Virus record (IMG/VR): IMGVR_UViG_3300048586_000857
Coordinates: 1-20,802 of that record
Source of the DNA: a virus
Direction: 5' to 3' (one strand)
Length of the DNA: 20,802 nt
Position 1 is the stretch's first letter; every line of letters begins with the position of its first letter. Under the pieces are notes generated by a model. It made no database searches and was not told where the DNA came from. It was given only the letters and a program-made list of their open reading frames with translations. Made by a program: the position numbers and the translations under genes. Below are positions 7,098-13,986 of the stretch, piece by piece.

Positions 7098-8036
7098 ATG
7101 GCACGAGCCCATGGGGCGCGGGCGCAGATGGCGCTTGCGTTCGAATCCGTCTATGGCACCGCGCCCGCCACGGGCTACCGCACGGTGCCGTTTGCCAGCA
7201 CCACGCTTGGGTCAGAGCAACCGCTTATCGCCTCGGAACTGCTGGGCCAGGGGCGCGACCCGCTGGCCCCGATCAAGGATGCGGTCACCGCCGACGGCGA
7301 TGTCGTGGTGCCGATCGACGTCGAGAACCTTGGGCTGTGGCTGAAGGCGGCGTTCGGCGCGCCCGTTACCTCCGGCACGACACCCAAGACCCACACCTTC
7401 CAGTCTGGCAACTGGACGCTGCCGAGCATGGCCATCGAGACGGCGATGCCCGAGGTGCCGCGCTATGCGATGTACACCGGCTGCGTCTGCGACCAGCTGT
7501 CGTGGCAGATGGCGCGGTCGGGGCTTCTGACCGCTACCGCAAGGCTGGTGGCGCAAGGCGAAAGCGTGGCGGCGACCACAGCCGCAGGCACGCCCACCGC
7601 GCTGGCATTGCAGCGGTTCGGGCATTTCAACGGGGCGATCACGCGGAACGGATCGCCCCTTGGCAACGTCATTTCCGCCGAGGTGACCTATTCCAATGGC
7701 CTCGATAGGATCGAGACCATCCGTTCGGACGGCCGCATCGAAGGGGCAGACCCCGGCATGGCCGCGCTGACCGGTCGGGTCGAGGTCCGTTTCGCCGACA
7801 CCACGCTGATCACGCAGGCCATCGACGGCACGCCTTGCGAGTTGGTCTTCGCCTGGATCCTCGGTGCCAACGCCAGCTTCACCTTCACCGCACATGCCGT
7901 CTACCTGCCGCGCCCCCGGATCGAGATCCCGGGCCCGCAAGGCATCCAGGCCACCTTCGACTGGCAGGCCGCCAAGGCCGTCAGCCCCGCCCGCATGTGC
8001 ACCGCCGTCCTCGTCAACACTGTTGTGAGTTATTGA
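7098..8036 (+). CDS. Major tail tube protein
   Basis: This 312-residue protein begins MARAHGARAQMALAFESVYG, followed by GYRTVPFASTTLG and ELLGQGRDPLAP. These are characteristic openings of phage tail tube proteins of the Rhodobacterales type, in which a lambda gpV-like tube fold is preceded by the consensus 'Q.ALAFESVYGT'. Repeated strands such as ISAEVTYSNGLDRIETI and LTGRVEVRFADTTLI would form the ring beta barrel, and the C terminus contains IEIPGPQGIQATFDWQAAK. AGGAG at 7087-7091, 6 bases before ATG 7098, is a strong initiation signal as expected for an abundant protein. It lies between tail terminator and tail chaperone, matching the lambda U-V-G order. Confidence 0.88.
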   Translation: MARAHGARAQMALAFESVYGTAPATGYRTVPFASTTLGSEQPLIASELLGQGRDPLAPIKDAVTADGDVVVPIDVENLGLWLKAAFGAPVTSGTTPKTHTFQSGNWTLPSMAIETAMPEVPRYAMYTGCVCDQLSWQMARSGLLTATARLVAQGESVAATTAAGTPTALALQRFGHFNGAITRNGSPLGNVISAEVTYSNGLDRIETIRSDGRIEGADPGMAALTGRVEVRFADTTLITQAIDGTPCELVFAWILGANASFTFTAHAVYLPRPRIEIPGPQGIQATFDWQAAKAVSPARMCTAVLVNTVVSY

Positions 8037-8039
8037 GCC

Positions 8040-8477
8040 ATGATCAGACTGAACCTGACTGCAGCCCCTCTTTGGCTGACCCTCGCCCCCGGCCTGCGCC
8101 TGCAGGTCGCGCCGCTGACCACCGCCCTGATGGTCTCGGCGCGTGCCGATCCGGTCCTCGAAGCCCTGCCGGACACCGCGACCCAAGAGGAACTGGCGCT
8201 CGCCATGGCAAAGGCCGTGGCCCGCCGCGCGGTCCTAGATTGGGAGGGGGTCGGCGACGACGCGGGCGATGCCGTGCAGGTCTCGCCCGAAGGCATCGAT
8301 GCCCTGCTGGAAATCTGGCCGGTCTTCGAAGCCTTCCAGACCCAATACGTCGCCAAGGGTCTGATCCTGGACGCGGAAGAAAACGTCTCCGCGCCCTTGC
8401 CGAATGGTCCTTCGGCGGGGGCGACCGCTACTGCGCGGCCTGCGCGGGGCGCTGCCCCGATTGCCCCGCAAGACTGA
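8040..8477 (+). CDS. Tail assembly chaperone (lambda gpG-like), zero-frame product
   Basis: This 145-residue protein starts 3 bases after the tube stop. The N-terminal APLWLTLAPGLRLQVAPLTTALM and the helical core KAVARRAVLDWEGVGDDAGDAV and VSPEGIDALLEIWPVFEAFQTQYV are those of alphaproteobacterial tail assembly chaperones, which hold the tape measure protein soluble before tube polymerisation. The last 35 residues are Ala/Pro/Thr-rich and look unstructured. That stretch coincides with a second, -1 reading frame that carries the downstream chaperone extension (see next entry), as in the lambda G/GT pair. Its place between tube and tape measure is invariant in siphoviruses and fixes the role. 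Confidence 0.85.
   Translation: MIRLNLTAAPLWLTLAPGLRLQVAPLTTALMVSARADPVLEALPDTATQEELALAMAKAVARRAVLDWEGVGDDAGDAVQVSPEGIDALLEIWPVFEAFQTQYVAKGLILDAEENVSAPLPNGPSAGATATARPARGAAPIAPQD
8376..8423 (+). other. Probable -1 ribosomal frameshift zone in the tail chaperone gene
   Basis: The chaperone frame and the -1 extension are both open across this zone. Possible slip points are GAA-GAA-AAC at 8376-8384, where A-site pairing is kept after a -1 move, and GCG-GGG-GCG at 8415-8423, where five consecutive G at 8417-8421 allow perfect P-site re-pairing. Neither is a perfect X-XXY-YYZ heptamer, so the exact site is not determined. The zone is inferred from frame logic and from the known conserved frameshift in siphovirus tail chaperones. 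Confidence 0.45.
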
Positions 8478-8704
8478 ACCGGCCGCAGACGGAAGATGGC
8501 TGGCAGGTCTGGGACCTGGTTGGCCGCCTAGGTGGGCAATTGCGCGTGATCCCCGGCGCGGTGCTGGGCTGGGACATGGGCGCGGCCCTCGCCATGGCGC
8601 AGGCCCTTGGGATCGACACCCTCATCGCCGCCGAACTGCTGCCCGAGATCGAGGCGGTGATGGTGCGCAAGCTCAACGAACAGATCGGAGAGGGACATGG
8701 CTGA
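8384..8704 (+). CDS. Tail chaperone extension (gpT-like part of a G-T fusion) reached by probable -1 frameshift
   Basis: A second frame, -1 relative to the chaperone, encodes about 105 residues ending at 8704. It contains a tetracysteine knuckle C-x2-C-x3-C-x2-C (DRYCAACAGRCPDCPARL), then EDGWQVWDLVGRLGGQLRV, GWDMGAALAMAQALGID and a C-terminal helix EIEAVMVRKLNEQIG. I see no ATG, GTG or TTG between about 8340 and 8539 in this frame; upstream of that it reads as Arg-rich nonsense with only a TTG at 8240. The tetracysteine part can therefore hardly be translated except by slipping back one base from the chaperone gene, as in lambda GT. The left boundary given is only the start of the overlap I consider coding. 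The 3' end overlaps the tape measure start by 8 bases. The fused extension would recruit the tape measure; the cysteine cluster suggests zinc binding. Confidence 0.68.
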   Translation, partial: RLRALAEWSFGGGDRYCAACAGRCPDCPARLNRPQTEDGWQVWDLVGRLGGQLRVIPGAVLGWDMGAALAMAQALGIDTLIAAELLPEIEAVMVRKLNEQIGEGHG

Positions 8705-11138
8705 GAAGAGGGTCAGTGTCAGGCTGGTCGCCGAGGGCGGCCGTCAGGTCCGCGCCGAGTTGGAAGGTATCGGCGAAGCGGGCACGCGCGGGTTTGGCCG
8801 CCTGTCCTCTGAGATGGAACTGGCCAATGCCCGGCTTGGCAACTTTGCCCGCAAGGCCGGGATTGCGCTGGCAGCGGTGACGGCCGCCGCTGCCGCTGCG
8901 GGCGTGGCGATGGTCCGCTCGGGGCTCGATGTGATCGGCGCGCAGGCTGACATGGCCGCCTCACTCCGCACCACTGTGGAAAGCCTGCAGGTGCTGACAT
9001 GGGCTGGCGAGCTGGCCGGGGTCTCGATGGGCGAGATCGAACAGGCCACGAAAAAGCTGACTACCCGGCTTTCGGAGGCCGCGATTGGATCGGGATCGGC
9101 TATTGGGGCTCTGCAGCGGCTGAACCTGACTGCCGCCGAACTGCAGGCCCTGCCGCTCGATCAGCGCATCGTCGCCATTCAGGACGCCTTGGCCCGCTAT
9201 GTGCCTGAGGCCGAACGTGCCGCCGTGGCGTCCGACCTATTCGGGGACCGGGCCGCACTGGCGTTCCTGCGCATTGACGCCGCGACCTTGCGAGAGGCCG
9301 CGCAGGATGTGCAGGATTTCGGGGTGGCGGTCAGCGCGGCAGATGCTGCCCAGATCGAACGCACCGGCGATGCAATCGCCAAGTTGAGCCTGATCTGGCT
9401 CGGCCTGACCAACCGACTGACCGCCGCCGTCGCCCCGGCGCTTGAAACGGTGGCGAACGCACTGGCCAACATGGCGCGCGGCACCGGACCCATCGGCGGT
9501 GCAATCACCGCCGTGTTCGACAACCTCGCACGGCTTGCCACCTATGCCGCGACCTTCGCCGCATTCATGGCGGGCCGCTGGGTGGCCGGGCTGGCCGTTG
9601 CCGCCCTTTCGGTGCGTGGCCTTGCCACGGCGCTGGTCTTCCTGCGCGGGGCGCTGATCCGAACCGGGGTCGGTGCCCTGATCGTTGGCGCGGGCGAGCT
9701 TGTGTATCAGTTCTCGCAGCTTGTCACCCGGGTCGGCGGCGTGGGTGAGGCTTTCCGGCTGCTGGGTGATCTGGCATCGGAGGTCTGGTCGCGCATCGGC
9801 CTCGCGCTCGACGCTGCATTTGCCAACATGGCCGCAGGATGGGACGGGCTGAAGGCGGCCGGGCTCTCGGCGCTCGAAGGCACCATCGCGGGCGTGGTCA
9901 GTTTCGGGGACCGGACGGCGGCGATCTTCCAGGGAGCCTATGACGCGGCGGTGGCGATCTGGGGCAGTCTTCCCGGCGCCATCGGCGACTTTGCCTTTCA
10001 GGCAGCGAACGGGCTGATCTCGGGCGTCGAGGCAATGCTGAATGGCGTCGTCACGCGCATCAACAACTTCATCAACGGGCTGAACGCGGCCTTGGAGCTG
10101 CTCCCGGACTGGGCGGTGGGCGAAGGCGGGGTGCGGATCGGCACGCTCGACCCGGTAGAACTGGCGCGGATCGGCAACCCGTTCGAGGGGGCCGCAACAG
10201 CTGCCGGGGCCGCTGCAGCTGATGCCTTCTCAGCAGCGCTGTCTCGGACCTACCTCGAACCACCCGATCTCGGACTGGGCGCGATGGCAGACGACGCGCG
10301 TGGCCGGGCTGACGGTTACCGCGAAGCGGCCGGCATGCTGGCCGATGCCGCAGGCCGTCCGCTGGCCAGTTGGCAAGCGCTGCGCGATGCGGTGACCGGC
10401 ACCGGGACGGAAGCTGAGGCAGCACTGGCCGATGCCGCCGGTTCGGCGGATGCCCTGAACACCGAACTGGACGACACCGCAGCCGCTGCCGGAAGTGCCG
10501 GTGCGGCTGCGCGCGAGGCCGGGGCTGACGCTGCCGCAGGGGCTGACCAGGCCGCGATCGGCTGGGGTGCAGTGACGGCAGCACTCGCCGACTATGCCGC
10601 CAAGGCGCGCAACATCGGCGGCGATATCGGTCAGGCGTTGGTCGGCGCCTTCACCTCGGCCGAGAATGCTGTTGGCGAGTTCGTCAAGACCGGCAAGCTC
10701 GACTTCCGCGACCTGGTTACCTCGATGATAGCCGATCTGGCCAAGCTGGCGGCGCGGACCTTTATCCTTGGACCGATTGCCAACGCCCTGTCGGGAGCCC
10801 TCGGCGGCGCAGGTGGGGTCTTCGCCAACATCCTGCATGCGGGTGGCATGGTCGGCTCGCCGGGCCCGGGCCGCATGGTTCCCGCGCTGGCCTTTGCCAA
10901 TGCCCCGCGCATGCACGCAGGCGGCTGGGCCGGGATCAAGCCCGACGAAGTTCCGGCGATCCTTCAGAAGGGCGAGCGCGTGCTCTCCCGCCGCGAGGCA
11001 GCAGGTTATGGCCAATCCAGCGCGCCTGCGGTCAACGTCACCATCATGGCCCGCGACGCCGAAAGCTTCCGGCAGTCGCGCACGCAGGTGGCGAGCGACA
11101 TTGCCCGTGCTGTGTCGCTCGGCCGGAGGGGCATGTGA
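8697..11138 (+). CDS. Tail tape measure protein
   Basis: This 813-residue protein starts MAEKRVSVRLVAEGGRQVRAELEGIGEAG, the usual head of alphaproteobacterial tape measures, followed by long helical Ala-rich segments. Hydrophobic stretches lie around residues 285-335 (FAAFMAGRWVAGLAVAALSV; GVGALIVGAGELVYQ) and probably insert in the host membrane during DNA ejection. Around residues 495-625 is an extreme Ala/Gly/Asp low-complexity region. The C-terminal block contains KLDFRDLVTSMIADLAKL and KPDEVPAILQKGERVLSRREA, which are standard for lambda gpH-like proteins. Tape measure length sets tail length; at the usual 1.5 angstrom per residue this implies a tail of about 120 nm (inference). The start overlaps the end of the chaperone extension by 8 bases, with GGAGAGGG just upstream. 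Confidence 0.93.
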   Translation: MAEKRVSVRLVAEGGRQVRAELEGIGEAGTRGFGRLSSEMELANARLGNFARKAGIALAAVTAAAAAAGVAMVRSGLDVIGAQADMAASLRTTVESLQVLTWAGELAGVSMGEIEQATKKLTTRLSEAAIGSGSAIGALQRLNLTAAELQALPLDQRIVAIQDALARYVPEAERAAVASDLFGDRAALAFLRIDAATLREAAQDVQDFGVAVSAADAAQIERTGDAIAKLSLIWLGLTNRLTAAVAPALETVANALANMARGTGPIGGAITAVFDNLARLATYAATFAAFMAGRWVAGLAVAALSVRGLATALVFLRGALIRTGVGALIVGAGELVYQFSQLVTRVGGVGEAFRLLGDLASEVWSRIGLALDAAFANMAAGWDGLKAAGLSALEGTIAGVVSFGDRTAAIFQGAYDAAVAIWGSLPGAIGDFAFQAANGLISGVEAMLNGVVTRINNFINGLNAALELLPDWAVGEGGVRIGTLDPVELARIGNPFEGAATAAGAAAADAFSAALSRTYLEPPDLGLGAMADDARGRADGYREAAGMLADAAGRPLASWQALRDAVTGTGTEAEAALADAAGSADALNTELDDTAAAAGSAGAAAREAGADAAAGADQAAIGWGAVTAALADYAAKARNIGGDIGQALVGAFTSAENAVGEFVKTGKLDFRDLVTSMIADLAKLAARTFILGPIANALSGALGGAGGVFANILHAGGMVGSPGPGRMVPALAFANAPRMHAGGWAGIKPDEVPAILQKGERVLSRREAAGYGQSSAPAVNVTIMARDAESFRQSRTQVASDIARAVSLGRRGM

Positions 11139-11764
11139 TGGCATTCCATGAAGTCAGGTTCCCCGACAACATCAGCCGCGGGGCGCGCGGGGGGCCGGAA
11201 CGGCGCACGCAAGTGGTCGAACTGGCCAGCGGCGATGAGGAGCGCAACGCCAGCTGGGCCAACTCGCGCCGCCGCTATGATGTCGCCTACGGCATCCGCC
11301 GCGCCGACGATCTGGCGGCGGTCGTGGCCTTCTTCGAAGCCCGCAACGGCCGCCTGCACGGTTTTCGCTACAAGGACTGGGCGGATTACAAATCCTGCCT
11401 GCCGTCGCAGCCGATTGCGCCGACCGACCAGCCCATCGGCACGGGGAATGGCGCGGTCACCACCTTCGCCCTGCTGAAGCGCTACACCTCCGGCGCGCAA
11501 ACCTGGTCCCGCGCCATCGCCAAGCCGGTAGCAGGGGCCGTCCGTCTCGCCCTGAACGGCGTCGAGCAGATGTCTGGCTGGAGCGTCGACACCGCTACCG
11601 GCAGCGTCACCTTCACCACCGCCCCCGGCGCGGGCGTGGCGATCACGGCGGGCTTCGAGTTCGACGTCCCCGTCCGCTTTGACACCGACATGCTCGACGT
11701 CACCCTCGACCTCGAGCGGCTAGGGTCGATCACATCCATCCCGCTGTTAGAGATCCGGCGATGA
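11138..11764 (+). CDS. DUF2460 distal tail protein (RcGTA g12-like)
   Basis: This 208-residue protein begins MAFHEVRFPDNISRGARGGPERRTQVVEL and continues WANSRRRYDVAYGIRRADDLAAVVAFFEARNGRLHGFRYKDW in short family motifs. These are hallmarks of DUF2460 (TIGR02217) proteins, which in RcGTA form the distal tail ring linking tube and hub. The ending VTLDLERLGSITSIPLLEIRR also fits. ATG 11138 overlaps the tape measure stop by one base, with GGAGG at 11125-11129; a GTG one codon earlier is the only alternative. In RcGTA the next gene is the hub protein (DUF2163), but here four lysis-type genes intervene. The stop overlaps the holin start by 4 bases. Confidence 0.9.
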   Translation: MAFHEVRFPDNISRGARGGPERRTQVVELASGDEERNASWANSRRRYDVAYGIRRADDLAAVVAFFEARNGRLHGFRYKDWADYKSCLPSQPIAPTDQPIGTGNGAVTTFALLKRYTSGAQTWSRAIAKPVAGAVRLALNGVEQMSGWSVDTATGSVTFTTAPGAGVAITAGFEFDVPVRFDTDMLDVTLDLERLGSITSIPLLEIRR

Positions 11765-12111
11765 ACGAAGAAACCGGCTTTGTCGCCGCTGCCTTGCGCG
11801 ATCTGGCAACCTCCACCGCCGTCATCCTGGCGGCGTGGGGCGCGCTTGGCGGAGCCACCAACGCCCTGACCACGAGGATGCGGCTGCGCGATGCCCTGCG
11901 TCATATCCTCCTCGGCGGTCTGATCGCGGCCGGGATGGGCAGCCTGTCGATGGCGGTCATCACCGCCTGGCTCGGCCTGCCATCCCAGGTGATCCCAGCC
12001 GGTGGTGCGGCAGGTTCGGCCGCCTACCTGGTCGGCGTCTTCGGCCCCGCCTTCATCGAGGTCGTCCTCGCCCGGCTGCGCAGCGGCAAGGGGGGCAACC
12101 CGGATGCATGA
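11761..12111 (+). CDS. Phage holin-like membrane protein
   Basis: This 116-residue protein has three or four hydrophobic segments: about residues 16-32 (TSTAVILAAWGALGGATN), 48-68 (ILLGGLIAAGMGSLSMAVI), and 75-105 (PSQVIPAGGAAGSAAYLVGVFGP then FIEVVLARL). The charged C terminus is RLRSGKGGNPDA. Length, composition and position directly upstream of the endolysin are those of LydA-like holins, which accumulate in the inner membrane and open lesions that release endolysin at a set time. The family assignment is by topology and context; holins share little sequence. It is coupled to DUF2460 by a 4-base ATGA overlap and overlaps the next small gene by 8 bases. Confidence 0.75.
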   Translation: MNEETGFVAAALRDLATSTAVILAAWGALGGATNALTTRMRLRDALRHILLGGLIAAGMGSLSMAVITAWLGLPSQVIPAGGAAGSAAYLVGVFGPAFIEVVLARLRSGKGGNPDA

Positions 12112-12238
12112 ATTTCTCCGCCTTGCGCGCGTCCTCCGCTGCGATGCCGCCGATCCGGCACAGGCTTTCAGTCACCGCCTGCGCATCGGCCTTCTGGTCG
12201 CCGCCCTGATCCTGATCCTGTCCTCCATCTTCGGGTGA
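12104..12238 (+). CDS. Small single-pass membrane protein of the lysis cassette
   Basis: This 44-residue frame starts at ATG 12104, overlapping the end of the holin gene by 8 bases. It encodes MHEFLRLARVLRCDAADPAQ, a short basic amphipathic part, and a single C-terminal hydrophobic helix (IGLLVAALILILSSIFG) that ends at the carboxy terminus. The topology is that of a tail-anchored inner-membrane protein with a cytosolic N domain. It stands between holin and endolysin, so a holin-regulatory (antiholin) or accessory lysis role is likely, but I do not recognise a named family. Tight overlap on the left and a gap of only 4 bases to the endolysin support that it is real. Confidence 0.62.
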   Translation: MHEFLRLARVLRCDAADPAQAFSHRLRIGLLVAALILILSSIFG

Positions 12239-12242
12239 TCCC

Positions 12243-12899
12243 ATGCACATGACAGACCGGGGGCTTCTGGCCCTTGTCCGGCACGAAGGACTCGTGCCCG
12301 GACCCTATCTCGATGTCAAAAACATCTGGACCTTCGGCATCGGCCACACTGAATCGGCGGGACCGCCCGATCCGGCAGGGATGCCGCGTGGCATGCCCGC
12401 CGATCTCGACGCCGGGATCCGCGAGGCGTTCCGGCTCTTCCGCGCAGATATCGTGGCCTATGAGGCAGCAGTGCTTCGCGCGATAAAGGTGCCACTGGAA
12501 CCGCACGAGTTCGATGCGCTGGTCAGTTTCCACTTCAACACCGGCGGCATCGCCAAGGCATCACTGACCCGACATCTGAACGCAGGCAACCGCGCCGCCG
12601 CCACGCAAGGGTTCATGGGCTGGCTCCGACCCGCTGCGATCCGCACGCGCCGCGAGGCCGAACGCGATCTGTTCCGCGATGGCCGCTATCCGACCGGCAC
12701 CATCCCGGTCTGGGCGGTCAATGCCAGCGGCCGGGTGGATTTCTCGCGACCGATCCGACGGCTGACAGAGGCCGAGGCGCTGTCATTGCTGCGCCCGACG
12801 AGCCAGCCGGTGCCGCTTCCCGTGCCGACCAAACCTGCTGCCAGCCAGTCGTGGTGGCAGCGGCTGACAGAATACTTCACAGGAAAGGCAACATCATGA
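12243..12899 (+). CDS. Endolysin, GH24 lysozyme (T4 lysozyme type)
   Basis: This 218-residue muramidase would cleave the MurNAc-GlcNAc bonds of peptidoglycan at lysis. The catalytic triad spacing of T4 lysozyme (Glu11, Asp20, Thr26) is reproduced exactly as Glu15 in LVRHEGL, Asp24 in PYLDVKN and Thr30 in WTFGIGHT. The later segment EFDALVSFHFNTGGIAKASLTRHLN is the second conserved block. No signal peptide or N-terminal anchor is present, so it should wait in the cytoplasm for the holin. The last 35 residues, after the lysozyme fold, are unusual: a Pro-rich linker (PTSQPVPLPVPTKPAAS) followed by an amphipathic Trp/aromatic tail (WWQRLTEYFTGK). The start is ATG 12243, with a second ATG two codons later as alternative. 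Confidence 0.93.
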   Translation: MHMTDRGLLALVRHEGLVPGPYLDVKNIWTFGIGHTESAGPPDPAGMPRGMPADLDAGIREAFRLFRADIVAYEAAVLRAIKVPLEPHEFDALVSFHFNTGGIAKASLTRHLNAGNRAAATQGFMGWLRPAAIRTRREAERDLFRDGRYPTGTIPVWAVNASGRVDFSRPIRRLTEAEALSLLRPTSQPVPLPVPTKPAASQSWWQRLTEYFTGKATS

Positions 12900-13105
12900 A
12901 CTGGAACCTCGCACGCGGGCTGGTCTATCTGGCCTGTCTTGCTGCCTCCGGACTGGCCATGGCCGGGCTGGCGGATTTCGATCTGGTCACAGGCAGCTTC
13001 GATCTGCGCCCGTTCAATCTCTACGCCCTGACCGGCACCGCCGGGGGCGTGATTTCCTCGGCGCTGGCCTCGGTCGCCCTGTGGCGCGGCTGGGGGCGGA
13101 AGTGA
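12896..13105 (+). CDS. Two-helix small membrane protein next to the endolysin
   Basis: This 69-residue protein starts at ATG 12896, overlapping the endolysin stop by 4 bases. The first helix (LVYLACLAASGLAMAGLA) is rich in Ala, Gly and Ser and only moderately hydrophobic. The second (LYALTGTAGGVISSALASVALW) is followed by a basic tail RGWGRK. An acidic loop FDLVTGSFDLRPF separates them. Size and two-helix topology recall class II holins and pinholins such as S21, but there is no sequence evidence for that family and I cannot name it. Its position directly after the endolysin suggests a role in lysis timing or as antiholin. AGGAAAGG at 12881-12888 is a good ribosome binding site 7 bases upstream. 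Confidence 0.66.
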   Translation: MNWNLARGLVYLACLAASGLAMAGLADFDLVTGSFDLRPFNLYALTGTAGGVISSALASVALWRGWGRK

Positions 13106-13986
13106 AAGCGCTGCCGCCCGCACTTCAGGCCCATCTCGACGAGGGCACGACGACACTTGCCTGGTGCTGGCGGATTGTGCGGGCCGATGGGGTAACGCTC
13201 GGCTTCACCGACCACGACCGAACCCTGACGTTCGACGGCACCGATTTTGAACCTGAGAGTGGCTTCGCGGCTTCCGAAGTGCGCTCCGGTTCCGACCTTT
13301 CCGTCGATGCGCAGGACGCCCAAGGCGTGCTGTCCTCCGACCGGATTACCGAGACCGATATCCTTGACGGGCGCTGGGACAATGCGGCCGTCGAGGTCTG
13401 GCGCGTGAACTGGGCCGCGACCTCCCAGCGGCTGCTGATGCGGCGCGGGGCCATCGGCCAGATCCGCCGCGGGCGGTTGGCCTTCGTCGCCGAGGTGCGA
13501 TCGCTGGCCCATGTCCTTGGCCAAACCGTCGGGCGGACGTTTCAGGCGAGCTGCGATGCCGCCCTTGGCGATGCGCGCTGCGGGGTCAATCTCGAGGCCC
13601 CACCGTTCAAGGGAACCGGCGCAATCATCGACCTGCTGCGCGACCGCGCCTTCACAGCCTCAGGGCTTGGTGGTTTCACGTCCGGCTGGTTCACCTTCGG
13701 CACCCTCGACTGGACGAGTGGGGCCAATGCCGGGCGGCGGGCCGAGGTGTTGTCGCACGACCTTGTCGACGGTGTCGCCTTCTTGACCCTGCTGGAAGCC
13801 CCGGTGCGCGCCATCGCCGGGTCGGACACCTTCACCATTCGCGCAGGATGCGACAAGCGCATCGCGACCTGTGGCACGAAGTTCGCCAATGTCGCCAACT
13901 TCCGGGGCTTCCCCAATATCCCCGGCCAGGATGCGGTCCTGCGCTATGCCACCACTGACGGCGGCCACGAGGGGGCTGTGCTGTGA
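13102..13986 (+). CDS. DUF2163 tail hub protein (RcGTA g13-like), four-cysteine
   Basis: This 294-residue protein starts at GTG 13102, overlapping the previous stop in a GTGA junction; an upstream in-frame GTG at 13081 would invade the previous gene. The opening LPPALQAHLDEGTTTLAWCWRI, the following LGFTDHDRTLTFDGT and SGSDLSVDAQDAQGVLSSD are diagnostic of DUF2163. In RcGTA this family forms the baseplate hub. Four cysteines in two pairs, Cys151/Cys160 in SCDAALGDARCG and Cys250/Cys257 in GCDKRIATCG, match the pattern by which this family and lambda gpL hold a [4Fe-4S] cluster. The C terminus NFRGFPNIPGQDAVLRY is also typical. It is coupled by 4-base overlap to the NlpC/P60 gene. Confidence 0.92.
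   Translation: MKALPPALQAHLDEGTTTLAWCWRIVRADGVTLGFTDHDRTLTFDGTDFEPESGFAASEVRSGSDLSVDAQDAQGVLSSDRITETDILDGRWDNAAVEVWRVNWAATSQRLLMRRGAIGQIRRGRLAFVAEVRSLAHVLGQTVGRTFQASCDAALGDARCGVNLEAPPFKGTGAIIDLLRDRAFTASGLGGFTSGWFTFGTLDWTSGANAGRRAEVLSHDLVDGVAFLTLLEAPVRAIAGSDTFTIRAGCDKRIATCGTKFANVANFRGFPNIPGQDAVLRYATTDGGHEGAVL

Noticed and set aside
7835-8383. Upstream part of the frame that carries the chaperone extension, including a TTG at 8240
   Set aside because: Before about 8384 this frame reads as Arg/Pro/Gly-rich sequence antagonistic to the tube and chaperone genes, so it is not an independent gene.
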